Origin: Larkinella soli
GTDB lineage: Bacteria; Bacteroidota; Bacteroidia; Cytophagales; Spirosomataceae
Reading direction: 5' to 3'
Assembly: GCF_003703975.1 (NCBI RefSeq)
Contig: NZ_QTJY01000010.1
Location: 124,001 to 188,000 of the forward strand
Length of the DNA stretch: 64,000 bases
Both the position numbers and the translations under genes were made by a program. Positions 15,292 to 24,257 of this stretch are shown one piece after another (position 1 is the first letter of the stretch; the number at the start of each line of letters is the position of its first letter). The notes beneath the pieces are model-generated. The model was not told where the DNA came from and searched no databases. It was given only the letters and a program-made list of their open reading frames with translations.

Positions 15292-17205
15292 ATGCCCGAC
15301 GACAATACCGTCCGAAACGTTCTCTGGCTGATTCTGCTGCTGCCCTTCGTCAGCGGCAGTCTGTGGCTGCTGGCGGGTCGGCGGGCAAACGGGCCGGCGG
15401 GATGGGCGGCATCCGGGCTGACGCTCGTCGGGCTGGGCTTTTCCGTCTGGGTCATTCTTCTGGCCGGACCCGAAACGATCACCCTGCGCACCGACTGGCT
15501 GGCCCTCTCCGGCCGCTCCGTGCCGATCACGTTCCGCGTCGACACGCTCACGCTGCTGATGCTGCCTCTGGTGCATTTCATTGCCCTGCTGGTGCAGCTC
15601 TTTTCCATTTCCTACCTTCACGACGACCGCGACCGCTACCGGTATTTCGGTTTTCTGGGGCTGTTTATCGGGTCTATGCTCGGCATCGTCCTGGCCGGCA
15701 ATCTCCTGGTTATGTACGTATTCTGGGAGCTGGTCGGCCTGTCGTCGTACCTGCTCATCGGGTTCTGGTACCGCAAACCTGAAGCCGCTGTGGCCGCCAA
15801 AAAGGCCTTCATCATGAACCGCATCGGCGACGCCGGTTTTCTGCTCGGCATTTTCCTGCTGATCTTTCAGTCGGGAACCACCGAACTTTCCGAACTGCCC
15901 GCCCTGTTTCTGCCCGAAGGCCCCCTGGCAACGCTGACCGGCTTCTTTCTGTTCTGCGGCTGCATCGGTAAGTCGGCGCAATTTCCGCTTTCGACCTGGC
16001 TCCCCGACGCCATGGAAGGCCCGACGCCGGTTTCGGCCCTGATCCATGCGGCCACGATGGTGGCGGCCGGTATTTTTCTGCTCGCCCGGATTCATTTTCT
16101 GCTGTCGCCCGGAGCGCTGATGATCATCACCGGCATCGGTACCATCACCATGCTGATGGCCGCCTATGCCGCTCTCTATCAAAACGATATTAAAAAAGTG
16201 CTGGCCTATTCGACGGTGTCGCAGCTCGGCCTGATGGTGGTCGGGATGGGAACCGGCAACGTTCCCGGCGCCCTGTTTCACCTGACGACCCACGCTTTCT
16301 TCAAAGCCGGGCTGTTTCTGGCTTCCGGCGTGGTCATTCACGGCACCAACACGCAGGACATGCGGCTGATGGGCGGGCTGCGGAAACGGATGCCGGTTAC
16401 CTTCATCGGCTATGCGGTTTGCGCGGCTGCGCTGGCGGGCGTGCCGCTGTTCTCCGGTTTTCTGTCCAAGGAAGCCGTTCTGACCGGCGCGTTCGACTGG
16501 GCGGGCCGATCCGGCGGGCCGGCCTTCCTGATCCCGGTGCTGGCGCTGCTTTCGTCCGGGCTGACGGCCTGTTACATGGCCCGCCAGACCCGCATGGTCT
16601 TTTACGGCGAGTACCGGAATACCGCCCATCCGGCCGATCACGTGCATGAAGGCGATTTCCTGCTGACCGGTCCGGTGATCGTGCTGGCGGCCCTGTCGCT
16701 GGGCTTTACGTTTTCCTGGAATCCGTTTTCGGCCGGCCACAGCTGGTTTGCGAATCTGTTTCCGCTCTCGGGCGAAACGGGTGGGCATCTCTGGATTGCC
16801 CTGCTGTCCGTCGCCGTCGTGGCGGGGGGCGTCGGGCTGGGGTGGCGTATGCCGGAACCGGCCGCTTCGACCGTCTGGACCCGGCTTTCGGAGCAGAACT
16901 GGCATCTGGACGAATGGTATCGCAGGTTGATCGTTCGGCCGTTCGTGCGTTTTGCCCGCCAATGTTACCGCTTCGACCAGTTGCTGATCGACCGGCTGGT
17001 CGAATGGATCGGGGTCGGAACGGTGGTACTGGCCCACATGGTGGCCTGGCTCGACCGGACGTTTGTCGACGGACTCGTCAACGGGGCGGCCTGGCTGGCG
17101 CGTCGGCTGGGTGGTCTGACGCGGCAGGTCCAGAACGGGCGGGTTCAGTCGTACATCGTGAGTGCCGTCGTCGGCCTGCTGTTGATACTCTGGCTGCTGA
17201 TTTAG
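15292..17205 (+). CDS. nuoL: NADH-quinone oxidoreductase subunit L
   Basis: A 637-residue antiporter-like proton-pumping subunit of complex I. It contains the core FWELVGLSSYLLIGFWY, GKSAQFPLSTWLPDAMEGPT and the TTHAFFKAGLFLASG helix with conserved Lys/His residues, and ends with a long lateral helix and final anchor (VVGLLLILWLLI). I use ATG 15292; a TTG at 15262 is in frame but gives an implausible N-terminus. It is separated by 121 bases from the 2OG-oxygenase gene and followed 20 bases later by nuoM. Confidence 0.95.
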   Translation: MPDDNTVRNVLWLILLLPFVSGSLWLLAGRRANGPAGWAASGLTLVGLGFSVWVILLAGPETITLRTDWLALSGRSVPITFRVDTLTLLMLPLVHFIALLVQLFSISYLHDDRDRYRYFGFLGLFIGSMLGIVLAGNLLVMYVFWELVGLSSYLLIGFWYRKPEAAVAAKKAFIMNRIGDAGFLLGIFLLIFQSGTTELSELPALFLPEGPLATLTGFFLFCGCIGKSAQFPLSTWLPDAMEGPTPVSALIHAATMVAAGIFLLARIHFLLSPGALMIITGIGTITMLMAAYAALYQNDIKKVLAYSTVSQLGLMVVGMGTGNVPGALFHLTTHAFFKAGLFLASGVVIHGTNTQDMRLMGGLRKRMPVTFIGYAVCAAALAGVPLFSGFLSKEAVLTGAFDWAGRSGGPAFLIPVLALLSSGLTACYMARQTRMVFYGEYRNTAHPADHVHEGDFLLTGPVIVLAALSLGFTFSWNPFSAGHSWFANLFPLSGETGGHLWIALLSVAVVAGGVGLGWRMPEPAASTVWTRLSEQNWHLDEWYRRLIVRPFVRFARQCYRFDQLLIDRLVEWIGVGTVVLAHMVAWLDRTFVDGLVNGAAWLARRLGGLTRQVQNGRVQSYIVSAVVGLLLILWLLI

Positions 17206-17225
17206 CCGGCAATAGGATATACATT

Positions 17226-18887
17226 ATGCTGTCGTTACTCATTTTTATTCCGCTGATCGGATCGCTGGGGGTGGTACTCCTGCCGGCTTCCATGAAAAGC
17301 CGTTACAAATGGATCACCCTGATCTGCTGTAGCCTTGAACTGCTGCTCTGCGGGGCGGCCTATTCGGCGTTCGATCCGACCCAGTCCGGCTACCAGCTCC
17401 TCGAACGGGCCGACTGGATCACGCTGCCGCTGGGTTCGCTGGGGGTAGTATCGATCGATTATCTGGTCGGCGTCGACGGCATCAGTCTGCCGCTCGTGCT
17501 GCTTTCGGGGGTGGTGATGCTCGTCGGGGCCGTCTCCTCCTGGAAGATCGACGCCCGCCAGAAAGCCTACCACGCGCTCTATCTGCTTCTTACCTCGACG
17601 GTCATCGGCTGTTTTGTGGCGCTGGACTTTTTCCTGTTCTTCCTCTTCTTCGAGTTCATGCTCCTGCCGATGTATTTTCTCATCGGTTTATGGGGCGGGC
17701 CGCGCCGGGAATACGCATCCATCAAGTTTTTTCTGTATACGCTGGCGGGGTCGGTGCTGATCCTGCTGGTGATGATCGGCCTGTATCTGTCGGTAATGGA
17801 CCCGGTCGAGACCGCCCTGCGGGTCGGGCTGATACAGGACCGTTCGGAAGCCACCGACGAGGTGATCCGTCAGGTGCAGTTTCTGCTGTCCGAGTATAAG
17901 ATTCCGTCGAATCTGCTGGTGCATACCTTCGACCTGCGCCATATGGCAAAAGGCGGCAATTATCTGCCCGATTCGTTTCTGAGTGTTGCCGGTGAGGTTA
18001 TGCTGATGGGCATTCCCTCCCGTTTGCTGGCGTTTCTGTGCGTTTTTCTGGGTTTTGCCGTCAAACTGCCGGTGGTGCCGCTGCACACCTGGCTGCCCGA
18101 TGCCCACGTCGAGGCTCCGACGCCGGTTTCGGTCGTGCTGGCGGGGGTGCTGCTGAAGATCGGCGGGTATGGTTTTCTCCGGATCGGCTGGGGCCTCTTT
18201 CCCGACGGTGCGGCCGAATACGCCCTGCTGCTGGCCGGTCTGGGCGTCCTTTCCATCGTTTACGGGGGGTTCAACGCCCTGGCGCAGGTGGATCTGAAGA
18301 AGATGATCGCCTACTCGTCGGTATCACACATGGGGTTCGTGCTGCTCGGTATTGCGTCGCTGACATCGGAGGGCATCAACGGCGCGGTGTACCAGATGGC
18401 CAGCCACGGCGTACTTTCGGCCATGCTCTTCCTGATCACCGGCGTCATCTACGACCGCACCCACGACCGGCGCATCGACCATTACCGGGGTCTGGCCGGG
18501 GCCATGCCGGGCTATACCGCCCTGACGGCCATCGCCTTTTTTGCCTCGCTCGGCCTGCCCGGCTTTTCGGGTTTCATCGGGGAACTGTTCACGCTGATGG
18601 GCAGCTTCCAGTCGATCTGGCTGCCGGGCTGGATGACGGCGGTGGCCACGCTGGGCATCATCCTGGCCGCGGCTTACTTTCTCTGGACGCTCCAGCGGAT
18701 GTTTTTCGGGACGCTCTGGTTCCGGCCCGAAGCCGCCGGCCAACTCACCGACCTCGACGGCCGGGAACGGCTCATGCTGGTTCCGCTGGCCGTTCTGGCG
18801 CTGCTGCTCGGGATTTTCCCCAACCTGCTGTTCGACCTGACCAACTCCACGGTCGCCGACTGGATTCAGCGGTTCAGCATTGAATAA
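17226..18887 (+). CDS. nuoM: NADH-quinone oxidoreductase subunit M
   Basis: A 553-residue antiporter-like complex I subunit. Landmarks are VDGISLPLVLLSGVVML, FFEFMLLPMYFLIGLWGG, KLPVVPLHTWLPDAHVEAPT and LKKMIAYSSVSHMGFVLLG, containing the conserved Glu and Lys of the proton channel. An insert of about 60 residues (around 195-260) between helices is longer than in E. coli, as in other Bacteroidota. ATG 17226 is the start; the frame is open far upstream only as a shadow of nuoL. nuoN does not follow it within this window: the next gene is an Mpo1-like membrane protein. Confidence 0.95.
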   Translation: MLSLLIFIPLIGSLGVVLLPASMKSRYKWITLICCSLELLLCGAAYSAFDPTQSGYQLLERADWITLPLGSLGVVSIDYLVGVDGISLPLVLLSGVVMLVGAVSSWKIDARQKAYHALYLLLTSTVIGCFVALDFFLFFLFFEFMLLPMYFLIGLWGGPRREYASIKFFLYTLAGSVLILLVMIGLYLSVMDPVETALRVGLIQDRSEATDEVIRQVQFLLSEYKIPSNLLVHTFDLRHMAKGGNYLPDSFLSVAGEVMLMGIPSRLLAFLCVFLGFAVKLPVVPLHTWLPDAHVEAPTPVSVVLAGVLLKIGGYGFLRIGWGLFPDGAAEYALLLAGLGVLSIVYGGFNALAQVDLKKMIAYSSVSHMGFVLLGIASLTSEGINGAVYQMASHGVLSAMLFLITGVIYDRTHDRRIDHYRGLAGAMPGYTALTAIAFFASLGLPGFSGFIGELFTLMGSFQSIWLPGWMTAVATLGIILAAAYFLWTLQRMFFGTLWFRPEAAGQLTDLDGRERLMLVPLAVLALLLGIFPNLLFDLTNSTVADWIQRFSIE

Positions 18888-18947
18888 GCCCTTGGATTTT
18901 GTAGCGAAAAGTTTGTAATATTACTGAACACAGAAGGATTACAAACG

Positions 18948-19412
18948 ATGAAAACCACCCGGCAATGGCTGGAGGAATACGGCGAAAGCCACCAGAACCC
19001 GACCAACAAACTGGTCCATTGGATCTGTGTTCCCCTGATCTTTTTTAGTGTCGTCGGCTTCTTTTACGGGATCCGGCTGCCCGTGCTGCTCGGCCCCAAC
19101 CTGCCGCTGAACGTCGCCATGATCCTGCTGGTGGGGGTGACGATCTATTATTTCACACTCTCCCGGCCGCTATCGGTCGGGATGGCGCTGTTTTCCCTGA
19201 TTTGTCTGATCCTCTGGCAGCAGATCGTCGCGGCCGGTTTTACGCCCTGGAAGGTGGCCGCCGTCCTCTTTGTGCTGGCCTGGATCGGCCAGTTCTGGGG
19301 GCATCGGGTCGAGGGCAAAAAACCGTCCTTTTTCAAGGACCTCCAGTTTCTGATGATCGGACCGATGTGGCTGATGCACTTCATCTACCGCAAACTCGGC
19401 ATCGGCTATTGA
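18948..19412 (+). CDS. Mpo1/YGL010w-like (DUF962) membrane protein
   Basis: A 154-residue integral membrane protein with four predicted helices. Conserved features of the DUF962 family are NPTNKLVHWICVPLIFFS near the N-terminus, GHRVEGKKPSFFKDL near residue 120, and a closing MWLMHFIYRKLG. The yeast homologue Mpo1 is an iron-dependent dioxygenase that shortens 2-hydroxy fatty acids, and the His residues named here are plausible metal ligands. Bacterial members are uncharacterised, so the lipid role is inference. It lies 60 bases after nuoM on the same strand. Confidence 0.88.
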   Translation: MKTTRQWLEEYGESHQNPTNKLVHWICVPLIFFSVVGFFYGIRLPVLLGPNLPLNVAMILLVGVTIYYFTLSRPLSVGMALFSLICLILWQQIVAAGFTPWKVAAVLFVLAWIGQFWGHRVEGKKPSFFKDLQFLMIGPMWLMHFIYRKLGIGY

Positions 19413-19591
19413 AAACCGCCATTCTCCCTTTCCGGCGTCCCTTCCTGTAAAAAGCCGATAAGCCGCTGAAAACCACCGTATCTTTAACGCACTTAAACTG
19501 ACAAACTCCATGAATCCACCTCAGGTGTGGCGCTGACCTCCATTCGTTTCTTCACCTCTTTATTTCTTTCATTTTTCCTTTTTCCGAAACC

Positions 19592-20497
19592 ATGTTATTT
19601 CTCATTCTTGGCGTGCTGGCCCTGATTGCCGGTTTCGCCGTCAACACGCCTTCGCTGGTGATGGCCCGTTATTCCCGTCCGCTGAAAGTCATCGGCGTTA
19701 TTTTGCTGCTGATCGGTTTTCTTTCCGGCTCCATCCGGCAGATCGACGCCGGTACCGTCGGGGTGCAGAGCCTCTTCGGCAGCGTGCAGAACCGGGTGCT
19801 GGAAAGCGGGCTGAATCTGGTCAACCCGCTGGTCAACGTGACCGAATTCGATATTAAGACCCAGAACTATACCATGTCGGCCGTTCACGACGAAGGGGAA
19901 AGGCAGGGCGACGACGCCATCCGGGTGCTGACGGCCGACGGGCTGGAGGTCATCATCGACCTGACGGTGCTGTATCGCGTCGTTCCTGCCGAAACGCCCC
20001 GGATCTTCCGGGAGATGGGACCGAATTACGCCGAAAATGTCATCCGGCCGATCACCCGGACCCGCATTCGGGACAATGCCGTGTATTATGATGCGGTGGC
20101 GCTCTATTCGACCAAACGCGACGAGTTTCAGAATCGGATCTACAAATCCATCGAGAACGACTTCCGCAAGCGGGGCCTGCTGCTGGAACAGCTCCTGATC
20201 CGGAACATCAACCTCCCGGCCTCCGTGAAGAAGACTATCGAGTCGAAGATCAATGCCGAGCAGGAAGCCCAGAAGATGCAGTTCGTTCTGCAGAAAGAGC
20301 GTCAGGAAGCCGACCGGAAGCGCGTCGAAGCGCAGGGTATCGCCGACTACCAGAAGATTCTGGCGACGGGCCTGACCGACCGGCAGCTTCAGTATGAGCA
20401 GATCAAGGCCCAGCGCGAACTGGCGGCATCGCCCAATACCAAGATCGTCGTGCTGGGCGGACGCAGCAATGCGCCCCTGCTGCTGAGCGACAAATAA
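19592..20497 (+). CDS. Prohibitin-family (SPFH domain) membrane protein
   Basis: A 301-residue protein with an N-terminal membrane segment (about 1-50, two hydrophobic stretches) and an SPFH/band-7 domain (RQIDAGTVGVQSLFGSVQ through VIDLTVLYRVVP), then a charged coiled coil (residues about 205-265) ending in ARELAASPNTKIVVLGG-like sequence. Prohibitins form large ring assemblies in membranes that organise proteases such as FtsH. It stands alone, with a 180-base leader that includes a T/C-rich stretch. The downstream region holds a short GC-rich tandem repeat. Confidence 0.9.
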   Translation: MLFLILGVLALIAGFAVNTPSLVMARYSRPLKVIGVILLLIGFLSGSIRQIDAGTVGVQSLFGSVQNRVLESGLNLVNPLVNVTEFDIKTQNYTMSAVHDEGERQGDDAIRVLTADGLEVIIDLTVLYRVVPAETPRIFREMGPNYAENVIRPITRTRIRDNAVYYDAVALYSTKRDEFQNRIYKSIENDFRKRGLLLEQLLIRNINLPASVKKTIESKINAEQEAQKMQFVLQKERQEADRKRVEAQGIADYQKILATGLTDRQLQYEQIKAQRELAASPNTKIVVLGGRSNAPLLLSDK

Positions 20498-20569
20498 TCC
20501 GCCCGGGCGGTAGCCTGATTCGACGAAGGAGTCGTAATGAATGATAAAGCCTTCAGGGCGAACCTGTCC

Positions 20570-20620
20570 GGCCGGGCCCTCCAGGCCGGGCCCTCCAGGC
20601 CGGGCCCTCCAGGCCGGGCC
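20570..20620. repeat. GC-rich tandem repeat, 14-bp unit, about 3.6 copies
   Basis: The unit GGCCGGGCCCTCCA is repeated at 20570, 20584 and 20598, with a nine-base partial copy at 20612. Each unit is itself near-palindromic (GGCCGGGCC), so the transcript could fold. It separates the prohibitin-like gene from the DUF5009 gene. Confidence 0.9.
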
Positions 20621-20704
20621 TTTCTAAGCGGGTTCGTCTTGAAGGTTCATCGTTTTCTTCGTATCATTACTCTCGACACTTTCGACTCATTCAGCCTGAT
20701 TCAG

Positions 20705-21859
20705 ATGCAGCCAGCCTCTACCGTCTCCACCGAACCCGCCGTTGCCCAGCCCGCCCCCGTCCGACGCCTGATGTCCCTCGACGCCCTCCGGGGCTTCGAT
20801 ATGTTCTGGATCGCCGGGGGAGAAGAAATCTTCCATGTTCTCGCCAAAACGACCGGCTGGGCCTGGGCCCTTTTCATGGCCGATCAGTTTACGCACGTGG
20901 AATGGAACGGTTTCCGGCCTTATGACTGCATCTTCCCGCTGTTTCTGTTCATGGCCGGTGTTTCCACCCCGTTTGCGGTCGGCAGCCGGCTGGAGAAAGG
21001 CGTTCCGAAGGGGGAACTCGCCCGGAAGATCATCACGAGAGGGCTGATTCTGGTGCTGCTGGGCATTATCTACAACAACGGCCTGTTCACTAAACCTATC
21101 AGCGACATGCGGTTTCCGAGCGTGCTGGGCCGCATCGGTCTGGCCGGAATGTGCGCCCAACTGATCTACCTCTACTTCCCGAACCCCCGGGCGCAGTACG
21201 GCTGGTTTGCCGGGCTGCTGCTGGGGTACTGGGCGCTGATGATGCTCGTGCCGGTGCCGGGCTGCGGAGCGGGCGTACTGACGAAGGAATGCAGCCTCGC
21301 CGGGTATATCGACCGCCTGGTAGTGCCGGGCCGGCTTTACCTGAAAGTGCATGATCCCGAAGGCCTTTTTTCGACCCTGCCGGCCATCGGCACCGGCCTG
21401 CTCGGCATCTTTGCCGGCCGGCTGCTGCGCAGCGACGGACGCTCGGCTCACCGTGACCAAAAAACGCTCTGGCTGGTAGCGGCCGGAGCGGTCTGTCTGG
21501 CGGTCGGATACGGCTGGGGGCTGGTTTTTCCGGTCAACAAAAACCTCTGGACCAGCTCGTTCGTGCTGGTGGCCGGGGGCTGGAGCCTGCTGATGCTGGC
21601 CCTGTTCTACTGGATCATCGACGTTAAAAATATTCGCGGCTGGGCCTTCTTCTTCACCGTCATCGGCATGAATTCCATCCTGATTTACCTGGCCGGTGAG
21701 GTGATCGACTTCCCCTACGCGACCAAATTCTTCTTCGAAGGCATTCTAAGCTTCTTCTCCGAACCCGTCCGCGAGGTCGGTTTCATCATCGGTCTGCTGG
21801 CCGTGAAATGGGTGTTTCTGTATTTTCTGTACAAAAAGAAGGTGTTTCTGCGGGTCTGA
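20705..21859 (+). CDS. DUF5009 / heparan-alpha-glucosaminide N-acetyltransferase-like membrane protein
   Basis: A 384-residue polytopic membrane protein with about ten helices. The family signature SLDALRGFDMFWIAGG is at about 23-38, followed by the PYDCIFPLFLFMAGVS helix that holds the conserved Asp. These proteins resemble human HGSNAT, which acetylates glucosamine across the lysosomal membrane, and bacterial NagX. In bacteria the substrate is unproven, probably an amino sugar or cell-surface glycan. I chose ATG 20705; an ATG at 20537 with a good AAGGAG upstream is in frame but would place the 14-bp tandem repeat inside the protein. Confidence 0.88.
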   Translation: MQPASTVSTEPAVAQPAPVRRLMSLDALRGFDMFWIAGGEEIFHVLAKTTGWAWALFMADQFTHVEWNGFRPYDCIFPLFLFMAGVSTPFAVGSRLEKGVPKGELARKIITRGLILVLLGIIYNNGLFTKPISDMRFPSVLGRIGLAGMCAQLIYLYFPNPRAQYGWFAGLLLGYWALMMLVPVPGCGAGVLTKECSLAGYIDRLVVPGRLYLKVHDPEGLFSTLPAIGTGLLGIFAGRLLRSDGRSAHRDQKTLWLVAAGAVCLAVGYGWGLVFPVNKNLWTSSFVLVAGGWSLLMLALFYWIIDVKNIRGWAFFFTVIGMNSILIYLAGEVIDFPYATKFFFEGILSFFSEPVREVGFIIGLLAVKWVFLYFLYKKKVFLRV

Positions 21860-21928
21860 TCCAACCCGGGCGAGAGGTTGTTCGGGAAGATACCCTACGG
21901 TAAGTCGCAGAGCGACTGAATGTTATCT

Positions 21929-22864
21929 TCAGCTGCCTTTCCGGTCGAGCATTCCGATGGCTTTGAGCCAGGTGCGGAAGGCGTCGGGCCAGGTTTCCAG
22001 GGAGCCTTTGCCCTTGACGCGGTAGCCGAAACCGTGGCCGCCGGTCGGATAAAGGTGCATTTCACCCGGAACACCGGCATTTTTCAGGGCCAGGTAGTAA
22101 TCGATACTGTTCTCCACCGGCACGCCCTTGTCGTCCTGGGCATGGACCAGAAAAGTGGGTGGTGTCTTATCGCTTACCTGAAGTTCGTTCGAGTAATAAG
22201 CGATCTGCTCCGCCGGGGCGTTCCTGCCGAGCAGATTGTCCCGCGAGCCGGAATGGGCCTTCGCGCCGAACGTGACGACGGGGTAGATCAGTACCGAAAA
22301 ATTCGGTTTGGCCTCCTCGCCGGCCATCGGACCGCGGTGGTAATGCGTCGAGAGGGTGGCCGCCAGGTGGCCGCCCGCCGAGAAGCCCATCACCCCGACC
22401 CGTCCGGGATCGACGTTCCACTTTCCGGCGTTCTGCCGGATGAGTTTCATGGCCTGCATGGCGTCCATCAGCGGAACCTCGTGCTTGTTTTTCTGGGTAC
22501 GGTCGTCAGGCAGGCGGTATTTCAGCACGAAAGCCGCCACCCCCAGGTCGTTAAACCACTTCGCCACCTCCTCGCCCTCATGGCCGAACGCCAGCATACC
22601 GTAGCCTCCGCCGGGGCAGACCATCACGGCGGCCCCCGTCGCCTTGTTTTTCGGCGGCAGATAGGCCACCAGCGTCGGTACGATGACCTGGCTGATGCGA
22701 AGAATACCGTCTTTTCCGACTTCGGATTTCTCCTGGACGGCGTCGTTCGGAACAGCATTGGGAACCTGGCCGTCGGGCCAGAGATGGAGGGTTTCCGGTT
22801 TCTGGGCCATTGAGGAACTCGTCAGCAGCAGGGCCGCCGACAGCAACGTGAGGGTGAACTTCAT
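21929..22864 (-). CDS. Secreted alpha/beta-hydrolase (BD-FAE / acetylxylan-esterase-like)
   Basis: A 311-residue exported serine hydrolase. A signal peptide (residues 1-20, ending SSMAQ) precedes an alpha/beta-hydrolase core: oxyanion loop VMVCPGGGYGMLAFGHEG, nucleophile elbow GVMGFSAGGHLAA, an HAQDDKGVPVENS segment with the acid and a terminal TGGHGFGYR containing the His. This layout matches bifunctional feruloyl/acetyl-xylan esterase-like proteins (BD-FAE, family CE-like) common in Bacteroidota polysaccharide degradation. The natural substrate is not determinable. It is transcribed from its own promoter at 22875-22905, giving a very short leader. Confidence 0.88.
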   Translation of the reverse strand: MKFTLTLLSAALLLTSSSMAQKPETLHLWPDGQVPNAVPNDAVQEKSEVGKDGILRISQVIVPTLVAYLPPKNKATGAAVMVCPGGGYGMLAFGHEGEEVAKWFNDLGVAAFVLKYRLPDDRTQKNKHEVPLMDAMQAMKLIRQNAGKWNVDPGRVGVMGFSAGGHLAATLSTHYHRGPMAGEEAKPNFSVLIYPVVTFGAKAHSGSRDNLLGRNAPAEQIAYYSNELQVSDKTPPTFLVHAQDDKGVPVENSIDYYLALKNAGVPGEMHLYPTGGHGFGYRVKGKGSLETWPDAFRTWLKAIGMLDRKGS

Positions 22865-22874
22865 AGAGGGTTTG

Positions 22875-22905
22875 GAAATTTATCGCAATATAAGGCAACC
22901 GGCAA
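22875..22905 (-). promoter_or_regulatory. Promoter of the secreted esterase
   Basis: On the minus strand, TTG (22903-22905), a 20-base spacer and TAAATTTC (22875-22882) match five of six fixed bases of the -7 consensus. The ATG at 22864 is about ten bases away, so the message would be nearly leaderless. Confidence 0.5.
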
Positions 22906-22921
22906 TGAAAGGGCATCCGGG

Positions 22922-24157
22922 TTATACATCTACTTCCCCGCTTTCGGCCTCGGCGTTCGACGGATGCCCATGCAGCACTTCGAGCAGTTCGCGGACCTGA
23001 TAAACCGTCCGGTTGAACCGGTTGCCCAGAAGGATGATCACGAAGTCGTCTTTGGGGCTGAACCAGAAGATGCTGTTGTACCCTTTCCACCAGCCGGTGT
23101 GGTAGATGTATTCGGGCTGGTTCTGGTTATCGACGTACATCCGGAAGCCGTAGCCGTAGTTCCGGTTGCCTTTCCGCTCGAAGCTGCGGGGCATGAAAGC
23201 TTCCGTCAGCAGGGATTTGCGGATGAGACAGTCGCCGTTGAGGGCGCGGTACCACCGGAACAGATCCCCGACGGTGGAATAGACGCCTTTATCGCCGACC
23301 ACATCGTCGTAATAGTCTTTGGGAATCCTGCGGTTCCACTGGTAGCCGGCGGTGCGGTACTGGTTGATGGAGTCGTTGCGGGTGGTGGCGACCCAGGTGT
23401 TTTTCATGCCGAGCGGCTCGAAGATGTTTTTTCGGGCAAACTGGTCGAACGGCTGCCCGGTGACTTTCTCGATGATGGCCGCCAGCACGCAGTAGTTGGT
23501 GTTGCTGTAGCTGAACGTCCTGCCCGGTACGTTATACCGCTGGGGCGTCGGGTTGACGGTGGCAAACCAGCGCATGATGTCGGCATTGTTCGGATACGGC
23601 TTTTCGAACTTGTAAAAGTTGGTCCGCATGCTGTCCTCGAAAGCGTAGGCGTAGTTCGGCAGCCCGCTCCGGTGCGACAGCAGGTTTTCGATGGTGATGC
23701 CGTGGTAGGGAAAAGCCGGGAAGAATCGCTGGATGCTGTCGGCGAGTTTGATTTTGCCCGCTTCCACCAGTTTGAGCGTGGCGACGGCCGTAAACGTTTT
23801 GGAAAGAGACGCCAGCTGGAACTTGGAGTCGATGGTGAGCGAATCGCGGGAGGAGCTTTCGAAATGAGCCAGCCCGAACGATTTTTTATAGAGAACGACG
23901 CCTTTCTGGGCAATGAGCACGTTGCCGTTGAAACCGGCCCGGACTTTACTCCGGATGAGCGCATCGATCTTCTGGATCTTGGCATCCGCGCTGATCTGCT
24001 GCCGGACGGCCTGTTCCTGGGAAGGACTCAATACCTGGTCTTCGGCGCAATTCCGCATGGCATTCGCCGACCGATTCAATTTTTTCTCTTCACTCCAGTC
24101 GCACCCGATAAGGATACTCACGGCAGCGACTACTGCCCAGATTCCCGACAATCTCAT
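22922..24157 (-). CDS. Serine beta-lactamase-like hydrolase, lipoprotein
   Basis: A 411-residue class-C/penicillin-binding-protein-like serine hydrolase. The lipobox ILIGC (C19) implies lipid anchoring. Active-site motifs are S-x-x-K in ASLSKTFTAV (about residue 118), Y-x-N in FSYSNTNYC (about 216) and H-T-G in YHTGWWKG (about 353). Such proteins act as D-Ala-D-Ala peptidases or esterases rather than true beta-lactamases. There is no adjacent regulator, and a -7 element lies at 24211-24218. Direct antibiotic resistance should not be assumed. Confidence 0.92.
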   Translation of the reverse strand: MRLSGIWAVVAAVSILIGCDWSEEKKLNRSANAMRNCAEDQVLSPSQEQAVRQQISADAKIQKIDALIRSKVRAGFNGNVLIAQKGVVLYKKSFGLAHFESSSRDSLTIDSKFQLASLSKTFTAVATLKLVEAGKIKLADSIQRFFPAFPYHGITIENLLSHRSGLPNYAYAFEDSMRTNFYKFEKPYPNNADIMRWFATVNPTPQRYNVPGRTFSYSNTNYCVLAAIIEKVTGQPFDQFARKNIFEPLGMKNTWVATTRNDSINQYRTAGYQWNRRIPKDYYDDVVGDKGVYSTVGDLFRWYRALNGDCLIRKSLLTEAFMPRSFERKGNRNYGYGFRMYVDNQNQPEYIYHTGWWKGYNSIFWFSPKDDFVIILLGNRFNRTVYQVRELLEVLHGHPSNAEAESGEVDV

Positions 24158-24210
24158 TCGTTACGTTGATATTCGCTGCGTTCCTGACTCTTCGTTACTC
24201 TCGTTACCAG

Positions 24211-24218
24211 CAAAAATA
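24211..24218 (-). promoter_or_regulatory. -7 element upstream of the serine hydrolase
   Basis: TATTTTTG on the minus strand is an exact match to TAnnTTTG, 53 bases before the ATG at 24157. No clear TTG -33 partner is visible at the right distance. Confidence 0.45.
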
Positions 24219-24257
24219 CTCTTTTTCCAGGGACCCTATCGATTCCCCCGGAAAAAT

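Noticed and set aside
15253-17037. A 594-codon minus-strand frame over nuoL
   Set aside because: It is an antisense shadow, very rich in Arg, Gln, Gly and Pro with no membrane or enzyme signature.
16842-17225. An extended N-terminus for nuoM
   Set aside because: It overlaps the end of nuoL in another frame, and NuoM proteins start with a hydrophobic segment, as given by ATG 17226.
22922-24157. An antibiotic-resistance beta-lactamase
   Set aside because: The SxxK-YxN-HTG motifs also occur in esterases and D-Ala peptidases; there is no ampR-like regulator or mobile context.
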